Below are positions 42,849 through 51,058 of a DNA stretch of 64,000 bases, piece after piece (the stretch's first letter is position 1; each line of letters opens with the position of its first letter). The stretch comes from Streptomyces spinosisporus (GTDB lineage Bacteria; Actinomycetota; Actinomycetes; Streptomycetales; Streptomycetaceae): the NCBI RefSeq assembly GCF_022698145.1, contig NZ_JALDAX010000017.1, positions 1 through 64,000 of the forward strand. Direction: 5' to 3'. Under the pieces are notes generated by a model. That model saw nothing but the letters and a program-made list of their open reading frames with translations, did no database searches and was not told where the DNA came from. The translations under genes and the position numbers were made by a program.

Positions 42849-43999
42849 ACGGGCTGCTCCACGCGCGCGAAGCGCCTCGGGGTGAACGGACGGGCCTCGT
42901 CGGTGAGTTCGCCGGTGGCGAGGACGTGCGCCATGGCGTCGCCGGTGACCGGGGTGAGCAGCACGCCGTTGCGGTAGTGCCCGGTGGCCAGCAGCAGACC
43001 GGGCAGCTCGGTCGGGCCGAGCAGCGGAGCGTTGTCGGGGGAGCCGGGGCGCAGTCCCGCCCGCGTCTCCGTCAGCGGCAGCTCGGTGAGGCCGGGCACC
43101 AGCTCGTGGGCGTCGCGCAGCAGCTCGTACACCCCTCCCGCGGTGACCGTGGTGTCCCAGCCGAGCTCCTCGGTGGTCGCGCCGATCACCAGCTCGCCGT
43201 TCTCGCGCGGCACCAGATAGACCTGGCTGCCGCGCACCACGGCGCGCACGGTACGGCTCAGGAAGGGCGCGAGACGCCGCGGCACGGTCAGCCGCAGCAC
43301 CTGCCCCTTGACCGGCCGCACCGGCGGCAGCACGTCGTCCGGGACCCCCGGCAGCCGCCCGCTGTGGCTGCCGGCGGCCAGCACCACCTGGCCCGCGCCC
43401 AGCTCGGTGCCGTCCGCCGTGGTGACCCCGGCGGCCCGCTCACCTGCGACCCGGAAGCGCTCGGCCCACGCGCGGTGGAAGACCACGCCCGCCCGCTCGC
43501 ACGCGAGCACCAGCGCGCGTGCCAGGCGCCGCGGGTCGATCTGGTGGTCGCCGTCGACGCGGAGACCGCCGCGCACGCCCGGCGCGAGCATCGGCTCCAG
43601 ACGTCGGCAGTCGCGGCCCGACAGCCACTGCGACTCAAGGCCCGACTGCTGCTGCAGGGCGTGCAGTTCACGCAGATGGGCCCGGTCGTCGGCGTCCAGC
43701 GCGACGGCCAGCGTGCCGCAGCGGCGGTAGCCGAGATCCTGGCCGGAGACGTCGGTCAGCTCGGCTGCGAAGTCCGGATAGCGGCGGGCCGAGGCGAGGT
43801 TCAGGCCGAGCAGGGTCTGCTCGCCGTGGTGCAGCTCCGTGACCGCGGCGAGCATGCCCGCGGCCACCTGTGCGGCGCCGCCGCCCGGCTCGGGGTCCAC
43901 GACGGCCGTGGCGAGCCCGCGCTGCGCGGCGCGCCAGGCCGTGACGAGGCCGATGATCCCGCCCCCGATGACGAGGACGTCTGAGGTACGTGACGACAT
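42845..43999 (-). CDS. thiO: Glycine oxidase
   Basis: 384 residues. FAD-binding Rossmann motif VLVIGGGIIGLVTAWRAA is at residues about 8-25, and family motifs PVRPVKGQVLRL and GHYRNGVLLTPVTG match ThiO. It oxidises glycine to the imine used by ThiG. ATG 43999 with a GGGAGGGG SD is chosen over a frame that stays open to 44119. The SD lies at the 3' end of the TPP riboswitch. Confidence 0.95.
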   Translation of the reverse strand: MSSRTSDVLVIGGGIIGLVTAWRAAQRGLATAVVDPEPGGGAAQVAAGMLAAVTELHHGEQTLLGLNLASARRYPDFAAELTDVSGQDLGYRRCGTLAVALDADDRAHLRELHALQQQSGLESQWLSGRDCRRLEPMLAPGVRGGLRVDGDHQIDPRRLARALVLACERAGVVFHRAWAERFRVAGERAAGVTTADGTELGAGQVVLAAGSHSGRLPGVPDDVLPPVRPVKGQVLRLTVPRRLAPFLSRTVRAVVRGSQVYLVPRENGELVIGATTEELGWDTTVTAGGVYELLRDAHELVPGLTELPLTETRAGLRPGSPDNAPLLGPTELPGLLLATGHYRNGVLLTPVTGDAMAHVLATGELTDEARPFTPRRFARVEQPV

Positions 44000-44013
44000 G
44001 GGCGTCCAGCCCC

Positions 44014-44099
44014 TCCCTTCGCCGGCATGACCCGGATCAGGTTCGTACGGTCGGAGGCCGCCAGCCTCCCTCTCAGCCCGGTGCGTCCGGGCTCCCGCG
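44014..44099 (-). ncRNA. TPP (thi-box) riboswitch
   Basis: On the minus strand: GGGAGCCCGG, then CGGGCTGAGAGGG (thi-box core, 44068-44080), and the 3' half GTACGAACCTGATCCGGGTC, closing with GAAGGGAGG. The last bases contain the thiO SD. Binding of TPP would hide the SD, so translational control is the likely mode. Confidence 0.95.
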
Positions 44100-44161
44100 A
44101 GTGCTTGTACGTTGGCCACCCTAGCCCGACCCGCCGCGCCTCTGTAAGGGAGCCCACCGCC

Positions 44162-44503
44162 ATGCCCGCCTCACTGGACGGTCTCGTCCTCGCCCCCGTC
44201 GCCGACCAGGCCCCAGGTCAGGTCGGCACCCGGACCCGGTTCACGTACCACGAGACGGACGGCGAGATCTGGGCCGAGTACGCGGGCGGGGACGTCGTGC
44301 GCGGACATCTGGTGGGCACGCGCGCGGGTGACCGGCTGGACTTCCGGTACGTGCAGCTCAAGCACGACGGGACGACGTCCTCCGGGCACTGCGTGTCCAC
44401 GGTGGTCCTGCTGCCGGACGGGCGCGTGCGCCTGGAGGAGAGCTGGCAGTGGGAGTCGCAGACCGGCAGCGGGACCAGCGTTGTGGAGCAGGTCACTGAG
44501 TGA
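44162..44503 (+). CDS. Conserved hypothetical protein (often mislabelled N-acetylglutamate synthase)
   Basis: 113 residues, beta-rich with a lipocalin-like order of strands (FTYHETDGEIWAEYAGGDVVRGHLVGTR) and a C-terminal EESWQWESQTGSGTSVVEQ. The family is found in many bacteria; no catalytic residues stand out and I see no GNAT motif. ATG 44162 has AAGGGAG upstream. It sits divergent from thiO. Confidence 0.75.
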   Translation: MPASLDGLVLAPVADQAPGQVGTRTRFTYHETDGEIWAEYAGGDVVRGHLVGTRAGDRLDFRYVQLKHDGTTSSGHCVSTVVLLPDGRVRLEESWQWESQTGSGTSVVEQVTE

Positions 44504-44516
44504 GCACGACCGCTGA

Positions 44517-44531
44517 CTGACAATTTGTCAG
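44517..44531. promoter_or_regulatory. Perfect 15-bp palindrome over the -35 region of the reductase gene
   Basis: CTGACAATTTGTCAG, 7-bp arms round a single T. Its end is 5 nt upstream of the TATGGT -10, so a repressor bound here would block transcription. Confidence 0.6.
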
Positions 44532-44536
44532 TTGTC

Positions 44537-44542
44537 TATGGT
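44537..44542 (+). promoter_or_regulatory. -10-like TATGGT, 6 nt before GTG 44549 (leaderless candidate)
   Basis: TATGGT, with the palindrome CTGACAATTTGTCAG on its upstream side. Confidence 0.5.
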
Positions 44543-44548
44543 GATCAG

Positions 44549-45793
44549 GTGAGCGAGCAGACGCGGGAAACGGGCGGGTCGCCCCTGCGGCGCGTGGTCG
44601 TGGTGGGCGCGGGCATGGCCGGTGTGCAGACCGCGGTCGCCCTGAGGGAACGGGGCTTTCCCGGCAGCGTGACCCTGATCGGCGCCGAGCCCCACCAGCC
44701 CTACGACCGGCCCCCGCTGTCCAAGGCGGTCCTGCTCGGCAAGTCCGAGGGCTCCGCCTTCGAGGTCGACTTCGAGGCGCTCGCCGTCGAACTGCGCCTC
44801 GGCTGCGAGGTGGTGGGCCTGCGCCCCGGCGCGCACGAACTGGACACCGAGGCCGGACCCGTCCCGTACGACGTCCTGGTCCTCGCCACCGGCGCCGAAC
44901 CGATCCGTCTGCCGGGCGCCGAAGGCGTGCCCGGAGTGCATCTGCTGCGCACCCTGGACGACGCCGAGCGGCTGCGGCCCGTGCTCGCCCGCCAGCACGA
45001 CATCGTGGTCGTCGGCGCGGGCTGGATCGGTGCCGAGTTCGCCACGGCCGCGCGCGAGGCGGGCTGCGCGGTGACGGTCGTCGAGGCGGCCGAGCGGCCG
45101 CTCGCCGGTGCGCTGCCGGCCGAGGTGGCCGCGCCGATGGCCGCCTGGTACGCCGACGCCGGCGTCGAACTGCACACCCACGCGCGCGTGGAGCGCGTCG
45201 AACCCGGCGAGGTCGTCCTCGACGACGGCTCGCGGCTGCCCGCGGGCGCGGTCGTCGTCGGCATCGGCGCACGTCCCGCAACCGCCTGGCTGACCGGCTC
45301 CGGCATCGAGCTCGGGGAGCACCGGGAGGTCGTGGCCGACGTCCATCTGCGCACCTCGGTCCCGGACGTCTACGCCGTCGGCGACTGCGCCTCCTTCCCC
45401 TCCGGGCGGTACGGCGAGCGCCTGCTGATCCACCACTGGGACAACGCCCTCCAGGGGCCGCGCACGGTGGCCGAGAACATCGTCGGCGGCGCCACCGGCG
45501 CACCGCCGGCCGTCTACGACCCGGTCCCGTACTTCTGGTCCGAGCAGTTCGGCCGCTTCGTCCAGTACGCCGGTCATCACGCCGGCGCCGACACGCTCCT
45601 GTGGCGCGGCGACCCCTCGGGGCCCGCCTGGTCCGTCTGCTGGCTGCGCGAGGACCGCCTGGTCGGGCTGCTCGCGGTCGGCCGGCCGCGGGACCTGGCG
45701 CAGGGCAGACGGCTGATCGAGTCCGGCACGCCGATGGACCCGGCGCTGCTCGCGGACCCGGCGAAGCCTCTGAAAGCCGCCACGGCGCGGTAG
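44549..45793 (+). CDS. FAD-dependent ferredoxin/rubredoxin-reductase-like oxidoreductase
   Basis: 414 residues. Two dinucleotide-binding motifs are visible: FAD site VVVVGAGMAGVQTAVALRE (about 18-36) and NAD(P) site IVVVGAGWIGAEFATAA (about 152-168), plus the GDCAS FAD-closing motif. The C-terminal reductase domain begins near HHWDNALQG. It resembles reductases of bacterial oxygenase systems, but no ferredoxin or oxygenase gene is adjacent. A palindromic operator covers its promoter. Confidence 0.88.
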   Translation: MSEQTRETGGSPLRRVVVVGAGMAGVQTAVALRERGFPGSVTLIGAEPHQPYDRPPLSKAVLLGKSEGSAFEVDFEALAVELRLGCEVVGLRPGAHELDTEAGPVPYDVLVLATGAEPIRLPGAEGVPGVHLLRTLDDAERLRPVLARQHDIVVVGAGWIGAEFATAAREAGCAVTVVEAAERPLAGALPAEVAAPMAAWYADAGVELHTHARVERVEPGEVVLDDGSRLPAGAVVVGIGARPATAWLTGSGIELGEHREVVADVHLRTSVPDVYAVGDCASFPSGRYGERLLIHHWDNALQGPRTVAENIVGGATGAPPAVYDPVPYFWSEQFGRFVQYAGHHAGADTLLWRGDPSGPAWSVCWLREDRLVGLLAVGRPRDLAQGRRLIESGTPMDPALLADPAKPLKAATAR

Positions 45794-45842
45794 GAAGCCG
45801 CAGGTCGGGCACGTCCGACTTCCGACTGTCAGTGCGGGATGG

Positions 45843-45848
45843 CAGGCT
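45843..45848 (+). promoter_or_regulatory. -10-like CAGGCT, 7 nt before GTG 45856 (leaderless candidate)
   Basis: CAGGCT precedes the start with no SD. Confidence 0.35.
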
Positions 45849-45855
45849 TGATTCC

Positions 45856-46221
45856 GTGACCGAGATTGACGCAAAGACCGATGCTCTCGTCCCCGCCTGG
45901 CTCACCCTCCCCGACATCGCAGAGATGCTCGACGTCGAGGTGACGCGAGTGCGGCAGCTGGTCAAGGAGGGCCAGCTCATCGCCGTACGCCGTGGTGAGA
46001 ACCGCGCACTGCACGTCCCCGCCGCCTTCATCGACGGGAACAAGGTCGTCAAGGGCCTCAGCGGCACCCTGACGCTCCTGCGGGACGACGGCTTCACGGA
46101 CGAAGAGATGCTCGAGTGGCTCTTCACCCCCGACGAGAGCCTGCCAGGGACCCCCGCCCAGGCCCTGAGTGAGAATCGAGGCACGGAGGTGAAGCGCCGG
46201 GCCCAGGCGCTCGCCGTCTGA
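45856..46221 (+). CDS. Rv2175c-type winged-helix DNA-binding protein
   Basis: 121 residues. A winged helix-turn-helix lies in LTLPDIAEMLDVEVTRVRQLVKEGQLIAVRRGENRALHVP (about 18-57). The C-terminal half (FTDEEMLEWLF) is a helical extension typical of the Rv2175c family. In M. tuberculosis Rv2175c is a DNA-binding substrate of kinase PknL, whose homologue is pkaF here. N-terminal Thr residues (MTEIDAKTD) could be phosphoacceptors. The DNA target is unknown. Confidence 0.88.
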   Translation: MTEIDAKTDALVPAWLTLPDIAEMLDVEVTRVRQLVKEGQLIAVRRGENRALHVPAAFIDGNKVVKGLSGTLTLLRDDGFTDEEMLEWLFTPDESLPGTPAQALSENRGTEVKRRAQALAV

Positions 46222-46361
46222 GCCGACCCGCCGATCCGAACACCGTCCGGCGTACGGGCCGGGGCCCGCGAGGGCCGCGGCCGTGGTTCACTGCGGCCCG
46301 CAGCACCGACGCTTCCGGCGGGCCCACGGCCCGTACGCCACCGACCACGGGGGACACGCCC

Positions 46362-47018
46362 ATGCCCGACACCGCCGCCACCGCACGCGCCCGCCTCGCC
46401 GACGCCCGCGTCTACCTCTGCACGGACGCCCGCAAGCGCCAGGGCGACCTGCCCGAGTTCCTGGACGCCGTCCTGGCCGGCGGTGTCGACATCGTGCAGC
46501 TGCGCGACAAGGGCATGGAGGCGGCCGAGGAGCTGGAGCACCTGAAGGTCTTCGCCGAGGCCTGCGCCCGCCACGGCAGGCTGCTTGCGGTCAACGACCG
46601 CGCGGACGTGGCGCACGCCGCCGGTGCCGATGTGCTCCACCTCGGCCAGGGCGACCTCCCGGTCCCCGCGGCCCGGGCGATCCTCGGCGACGACGTCCTC
46701 ATAGGCCGCTCCACGCACGCGGACGCCGAGGCGGAGGCCGCAGCCGTCCAGGAGGGCGCCGACTACTTCTGCACCGGACCCTGCTGGCCGACCCCCACCA
46801 AGCCCGGCCGCCACGCCCCCGGCCTCGACCTGGTCCGGCACACCGCCGCCCTCGGCACCGACCGCCCCTGGTTCGCCATCGGCGGCATCGACCTCGGCAA
46901 CCTCGACGAGGTGCTCGCGGCCGGTGCCCGCCGGGTCGTGGTCGTCCGTGCCATCACCGAGGCGGACGATCCGGGCGCGGCGGCGTCGGACTTCGCGAAG
47001 CGCCTGCGGCAGGCGTAG
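46362..47018 (+). CDS. thiE: Thiamine-phosphate synthase
   Basis: 218 residues, TIM barrel. IVQLRDKGM, LAVNDRADVAHAAGADVLHLGQGDLP, IGRSTH and the phosphate-binding AIGGIDLGNL fit ThiE. It joins HMP-PP and HET-P into thiamine phosphate. It is 2.4 kb from thiOSG in the opposite orientation, without an obvious TPP riboswitch of its own. The N terminus is a little long. GTG/ATG choices upstream are not better. Confidence 0.94.
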   Translation: MPDTAATARARLADARVYLCTDARKRQGDLPEFLDAVLAGGVDIVQLRDKGMEAAEELEHLKVFAEACARHGRLLAVNDRADVAHAAGADVLHLGQGDLPVPAARAILGDDVLIGRSTHADAEAEAAAVQEGADYFCTGPCWPTPTKPGRHAPGLDLVRHTAALGTDRPWFAIGGIDLGNLDEVLAAGARRVVVVRAITEADDPGAAASDFAKRLRQA

Positions 47019-47125
47019 GCCCGGCCGCTGCCCGCCGCTGCCCTTCCGCTGTCCGAGGCGTGGACAGCAAATCGACAATTCGGGTAAAAATCCCGGGTTC
47101 GGTTGGGGGACCGACGGCCCCTGGT

Positions 47126-47131
47126 TAACCT
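47126..47131 (+). promoter_or_regulatory. -10-like TAACCT, 6 nt before ATG 47138 (leaderless candidate)
   Basis: GGTTAACCTGCGAGT directly before the start; no SD. Confidence 0.5.
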
Positions 47132-47137
47132 GCGAGT

Positions 47138-48061
47138 ATGGCCCTCGGAACCGCATCCACAAGGACTGATCGCGCACGGACGGTGCGCGACATGCTCGCC
47201 ACGGGCAAGACGACGTACTCCTTCGAGTTCTCGGCGCCGAAGACCCCCAAGGGCGAGCGGAACCTGTGGAGCGCGCTGCGCAGGGTCGAGGCCGTGGCTC
47301 CCGACTTCGTCTCCGTGACCTACGGCGCGGGGGGCTCGACGCGCGCGGGCACCGTCAAGGAGACGGAACAGATCGTCGCCGACACCACGCTCACCCCGGT
47401 GGCCCACCTCACCGCCGTCAACCACTCGGTCGCCGAGCTGCGCAACATCATCGGCCAGTACGCCGACGCCGGGATCCGCAACATCCTCGCCGTGCGCGGC
47501 GACCCGCCGGGCGACCCCATGGCGGAGTGGGTGCAGCACCCCAAGGGCCTCGCCTACGCCGCCGAGCTCGTCCGGCTCATCAAGGAGTCGGGCGACTTCT
47601 GCGTGGGCGTCGCGGCCTTCCCGGAGATGCACCCGCGCTCCGCCGACTGGGACACCGATGTCGCCCACTTCGTGGACAAGTGCCGGGCCGGAGCCGACTA
47701 CGCCATCACACAGATGTTCTTCCAGCCGGAGTCCTATCTGCGGCTGCGCGACCGGGTCACCACGGCCGGCTGCCGGACCCCCGTCATCCCCGAGGTGATG
47801 CCGGTGACCAGCGTCAGGATGCTGGAACGGCTGCCGCAGCTGAGCAACGCGCACATCCCGTCCGTCCTGAAAGAGCGGATCCTCACAGCAAAAGACGATC
47901 CGGCCGCTGTACGCTCCATTGGCATTGAATTCGCCACGGAGTTCTGCGCGCGGCTGCTGGCCGAGGGAGTGCCCGGACTGCACTTCATCACGCTCAACAA
48001 CTCCACGGCCACGCTGGAAATCTACGAGAACCTGGGCCTGCACCACCCCCCGCAGGCCTAG
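47138..48061 (+). CDS. metF: 5,10-methylenetetrahydrofolate reductase
   Basis: 307 residues. The MTHFR TIM barrel shows YSFEFSAPKTPKGE (catalytic Glu), VSVTYGAGGSTR, NILAVRGDPPGD (FAD/folate-binding Asp) and ITQMFFQPESY. It reduces methylene-THF to methyl-THF for methionine synthesis. Only about 1 kb separates it from the putative SAM-linked context, but no SAM riboswitch precedes it. The gene is monocistronic or leads the next gene. Confidence 0.96.
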   Translation: MALGTASTRTDRARTVRDMLATGKTTYSFEFSAPKTPKGERNLWSALRRVEAVAPDFVSVTYGAGGSTRAGTVKETEQIVADTTLTPVAHLTAVNHSVAELRNIIGQYADAGIRNILAVRGDPPGDPMAEWVQHPKGLAYAAELVRLIKESGDFCVGVAAFPEMHPRSADWDTDVAHFVDKCRAGADYAITQMFFQPESYLRLRDRVTTAGCRTPVIPEVMPVTSVRMLERLPQLSNAHIPSVLKERILTAKDDPAAVRSIGIEFATEFCARLLAEGVPGLHFITLNNSTATLEIYENLGLHHPPQA

Positions 48062-48117
48062 ACCGGCCGCACGGGTATACGACACACTGCGTAGCGGCGA
48101 CTGGGAGAGGGGCGTAC

Positions 48118-49068
48118 ATGGGCTGGACGGTCCTCTACATCGCGTTCGGCATCGTCGCGCTGTGGCTGCTCGGCGAGGTGCTGCTGCAGTACAAGGCACG
48201 GCTGCGCTGGCGGCTGCTGGCGTTCGCCGGCTTCCTGGGCGTCGTGATCGGGGTTCTGATCCCCTCGGTCGTCGTCATCGGTCTGGGTGCGGCCGCGTTC
48301 GCGGTCGGCCAGACCTATGTCACGCTCTCCTTCCGCCGCGGCTTCTCCGCGGGCTGGGCCGTCAAGCGCCCCGAGGCCGGCGAGCCCGTCAAGCGGCGCC
48401 GCGGCAAGGCGGACCACCAGGACCCGACTCTGCAGGTCTCCGACCTCGAACCGGGCGACGGAGGCTACGGCGAGCAGGCCGCCTACCCCCAGGAGCAGGT
48501 GGCGTTCAACAGCGAGGACGACTTCGACCGCGACGACGTCTTCACCCCGGCCCGTCCCGGCCAAGGCATGGCCGCGGACAGCACGATGGTGTACGAGCCG
48601 CAGCCCATGCCCGACGACACCGGTTCGTACGGCATATACAACGACCCGGCCTACGCGGCCGCCGCCGACCCGTCCTACGCGGGCGCCACGGGCCAGGACC
48701 AGTACGCGACGGCCGCCCAGGGCGCGGACCAGGCCTACGGCTACGACTACTCCGGCTACGACCAGCAGCAGTACGGCTACGACACCACCGGCCAGCAGTA
48801 CGCCGCCTACTCCGACCCGTACATCGGCACGCAGACCTACGGCGGCTACGACACCGGCTACGGGCAGTACGGCCAGCAGGGATACGGCCAGGACCAGTAC
48901 GCCACCGGCGGCTACGGCCAGACCCCGGCGGGCGGGGTGTGGGTCCCGCAGCAGCGCACCGACGAGACCTACGGCGGCGAACTCCCGCCGGAGCAGCCGT
49001 ATCCCTACCAGGACAACGGCCAGGGTCAGCCACAGGGGAATGGCTTCGACGAGCAGTACCGCTTCTGA
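48118..49068 (+). CDS. Membrane protein with a long Tyr/Gly/Gln-rich low-complexity tail
   Basis: 316 residues. Two helices at about 3-22 and 33-68 anchor the N terminus; a basic patch (KRRRGK) follows. Residues about 110-316 are almost only Tyr, Gly, Gln, Ala, Asp and Pro, with recurrent YGQ, GYD, YGY and QQYG units. The composition resembles prion-like low-complexity domains of RNA-binding proteins. No enzymatic domain is visible. The start ATG 48118 follows GGAGAGGGGCGT. Function unknown; it could be a scaffold or envelope-associated polymerising tail. Confidence 0.85.
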   Translation: MGWTVLYIAFGIVALWLLGEVLLQYKARLRWRLLAFAGFLGVVIGVLIPSVVVIGLGAAAFAVGQTYVTLSFRRGFSAGWAVKRPEAGEPVKRRRGKADHQDPTLQVSDLEPGDGGYGEQAAYPQEQVAFNSEDDFDRDDVFTPARPGQGMAADSTMVYEPQPMPDDTGSYGIYNDPAYAAAADPSYAGATGQDQYATAAQGADQAYGYDYSGYDQQQYGYDTTGQQYAAYSDPYIGTQTYGGYDTGYGQYGQQGYGQDQYATGGYGQTPAGGVWVPQQRTDETYGGELPPEQPYPYQDNGQGQPQGNGFDEQYRF

Positions 49069-49075
49069 GCGAAGC

Positions 49076-50584
49076 TCACTGAGAGCCCCTGAACTCCGGT
49101 CCCTCCACGATGAGTCCGGCCACCAGCGCGCCGGACATGCCCGCGTGCGGGAGGCCGCCGCCGGGGTGCGACCAGCCGCCGACCCGGTACAGCCCCGGCA
49201 GGCGGGTGGTGTTGGCCGGGTGCAGGAAGCGCCCCTCTCCCGCGGCCAGCGAAGGCGCGGACACCCCTCCGGAGTCGCCGTCCTCCGTCTCGCGCCACAG
49301 GATGCGCTCCCGCAGCCCCGGTATGACGGCCTCCGCGGCGGTGACCAGCTCGTCGGCGAGGGCCTCGCGCCGCTCGGACGGCAGCTGACCGGCCTCCGAC
49401 GCGACCACCGCGGACAGCACCACCGACTCGTGATCCCCGTCCGGGCGCAGCGCCGGGTCGTCCGGCCGCAGCACGGTCACCGTGGGCCGGGCGGGGACGG
49501 ACGGGGGAGACAGGAGGGAGTCCAACTCGGCCGTGCGGTCGGGCGCGTGGACGATCGTGCGGTGCACCGCACCGGCCTCCCGCGGACCGCGCAGCGCCAG
49601 CAGCACGGTGAACCGTCGGGGGCGTGAGCCGGTGTCCGGCCGTACGTCACCGTCGTCGTCCAGCCGGTGCTGCGTCAGCTCCCGCAGCCGGGCGGGACGC
49701 ACACCGGCGATCACATGGTCCGCCTCCGCCACGAGCCCTCCGTCCCTGCCGGAAGGGTGGGAGGAGCCCTCGGCCACCTCCACCCCCACGGCCCGGCCGT
49801 CCTTCTCCAGCACCCCGGTCACCTCGGTGCCGAAGTGGAATTCGACCCTGCGGGCCAGGCACCGCTCGTACACCGCGCGCGCCAACTCCCGCATTCCGCC
49901 GCGGACATACCAAGTGCCGAAGGCATGCTCCATGTAGGGCAGCACGGCCGCGCTCGCCGGAGTGACGCGCGGGTCCAGGCCGTGGGCGAGGGCGTGGCTC
50001 TCCAGCAGGGCCGTGAGCCGGGGGTCGCGCAGCTCCCAGGCGCCGATCTCGGCGAGCGTGGCCGCCCGCCGGGTGCGCAGCAGGCGTTTGTGGGGGACCG
50101 CGGGATAGGGCTCGCGCTCCGCCAGCACCGGCCAGTTGGGCCACAGGGGCTCCTCAAGGAGCGGGCGGCGGGTGCGGTCCCAGGCCTCGCGGGCGCGCAC
50201 CAGGAAGTCGCCCCAGCGCCCGCCGGCGCCGGTCCCGAGGGCTTCGTCCAGGGCGTCGACGACACCCGCGCGGGAGGCATTGGGCAGAGCGGCCTGGGTG
50301 CCGTCCGCGAAGAGGTGCCGCGAGGAGGGGTCGACCTGGACCAGCTCGGCACAGTCCTCCAGCGGCTCCTTGCCGGTCTTGATGAACAGATCGCGCCAGA
50401 CCGCGGGCAGCGTGAGCAGCCCGGGGCCGGTGTCGAAGGCGAAGCCGTCCCGCTCGAACCGGCGCACCGCGCCGCCGTACGTCTCCGTGCGCTCGTAGAC
50501 CGCCACCCGGTGGCCCGCCACGGCCAGCCGGGCGGCGGCCGCCATCGCGCCCATCCCGGCGCCGATCACCGCAATCCGTCCCAT
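49076..50584 (-). CDS. FAD-dependent phytoene desaturase/amine oxidase family protein
   Basis: 502 residues. The N-terminal FAD motif IAVIGAGMGAMAAAARLAVAGHRVAVYERTETYGGAV is complete and a C-terminal FAD-binding YRVGGWSHPGGGLPHAGMSG matches carotenoid desaturases (CrtI-like). There is no carotenoid cluster nearby, so the substrate is open. ATG 50584 is chosen over ATG 50608 because TAAAGT lies 7 nt upstream of it. It is convergent with the low-complexity gene, 8 nt between the stops. Confidence 0.88.
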   Translation of the reverse strand: MGRIAVIGAGMGAMAAAARLAVAGHRVAVYERTETYGGAVRRFERDGFAFDTGPGLLTLPAVWRDLFIKTGKEPLEDCAELVQVDPSSRHLFADGTQAALPNASRAGVVDALDEALGTGAGGRWGDFLVRAREAWDRTRRPLLEEPLWPNWPVLAEREPYPAVPHKRLLRTRRAATLAEIGAWELRDPRLTALLESHALAHGLDPRVTPASAAVLPYMEHAFGTWYVRGGMRELARAVYERCLARRVEFHFGTEVTGVLEKDGRAVGVEVAEGSSHPSGRDGGLVAEADHVIAGVRPARLRELTQHRLDDDGDVRPDTGSRPRRFTVLLALRGPREAGAVHRTIVHAPDRTAELDSLLSPPSVPARPTVTVLRPDDPALRPDGDHESVVLSAVVASEAGQLPSERREALADELVTAAEAVIPGLRERILWRETEDGDSGGVSAPSLAAGEGRFLHPANTTRLPGLYRVGGWSHPGGGLPHAGMSGALVAGLIVEGPEFRGSQ

Positions 50585-50591
50585 GCCTGCG

Positions 50592-50597
50592 ACTTTA
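50592..50597 (-). promoter_or_regulatory. -10-like TAAAGT, 7 nt before ATG 50584 (leaderless candidate)
   Basis: TAAAGT on the minus strand. The 50598-50950 interval beyond it carries no supported gene: it has three GAGTACGC direct repeats (about 50643, 50709, 50734) and a long open frame without motifs. Confidence 0.5.
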
Positions 50598-50954
50598 TCG
50601 ATCGCCACTGACAGTCACGGCACGGGCGGCCCGCCGCGGGGGAGTACGCACACGGGCGCATTCGTCACCAGTCGGCAACGGAGCGTCCTGGGGGTGAGTG
50701 CGCAGTGCTGAGTACGCGTACCTAGTGAGTGAGTTGAGTACGCACGCGGATGGGGCCGGACCTGCGGCGACGAGACAGTGGAGGCACGGAAAGGGGCCCG
50801 GCTCCGGCACCGGCGACACGGGGCGTCGGAACGGAGCCGCCCTCGATCCGCTCCTTCCGCCGGCTGCGGTCGGCGGGAGCGAGGCACGGGGGAACCCGGG
50901 GGAGCGACCGCAACGGGGGCCCAACGGGGGGAAGTGGAAACGGGGGAGCAGGAA

Positions 50955-51010
50955 AAAGCGCCGGTTCGAGGTGGCCCGCGGGGGACGTGGCCACAGCGGA
51001 CCGGCGCTTT
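50955..51010 (-). terminator. Terminator downstream of the TetR gene
   Basis: Outer stem AAAGCGCCGGT / ACCGGCGCTTT (50955-50965, 51000-51010) with an inner GTGGCC / GGCCAC stem. On the minus strand it ends in TTTTT, so it ends the ABC-YhgE-TetR transcript. Confidence 0.9.
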
Positions 51011-51058
51011 CGTGTTCGGCGGGATCAGCGGCCGCGTGAGGGCACGGCGTCGTGGGGA

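Noticed and set aside
44162..44503. N-acetylglutamate synthase
   Set aside because: The name is often attached to this family, but no GNAT acetyl-CoA motif (R/QXXGXG/A) or amino-acid kinase fold is visible.
46222..46361. TPP riboswitch before thiE
   Set aside because: I see no CTGAGA core in this 140-nt interval.
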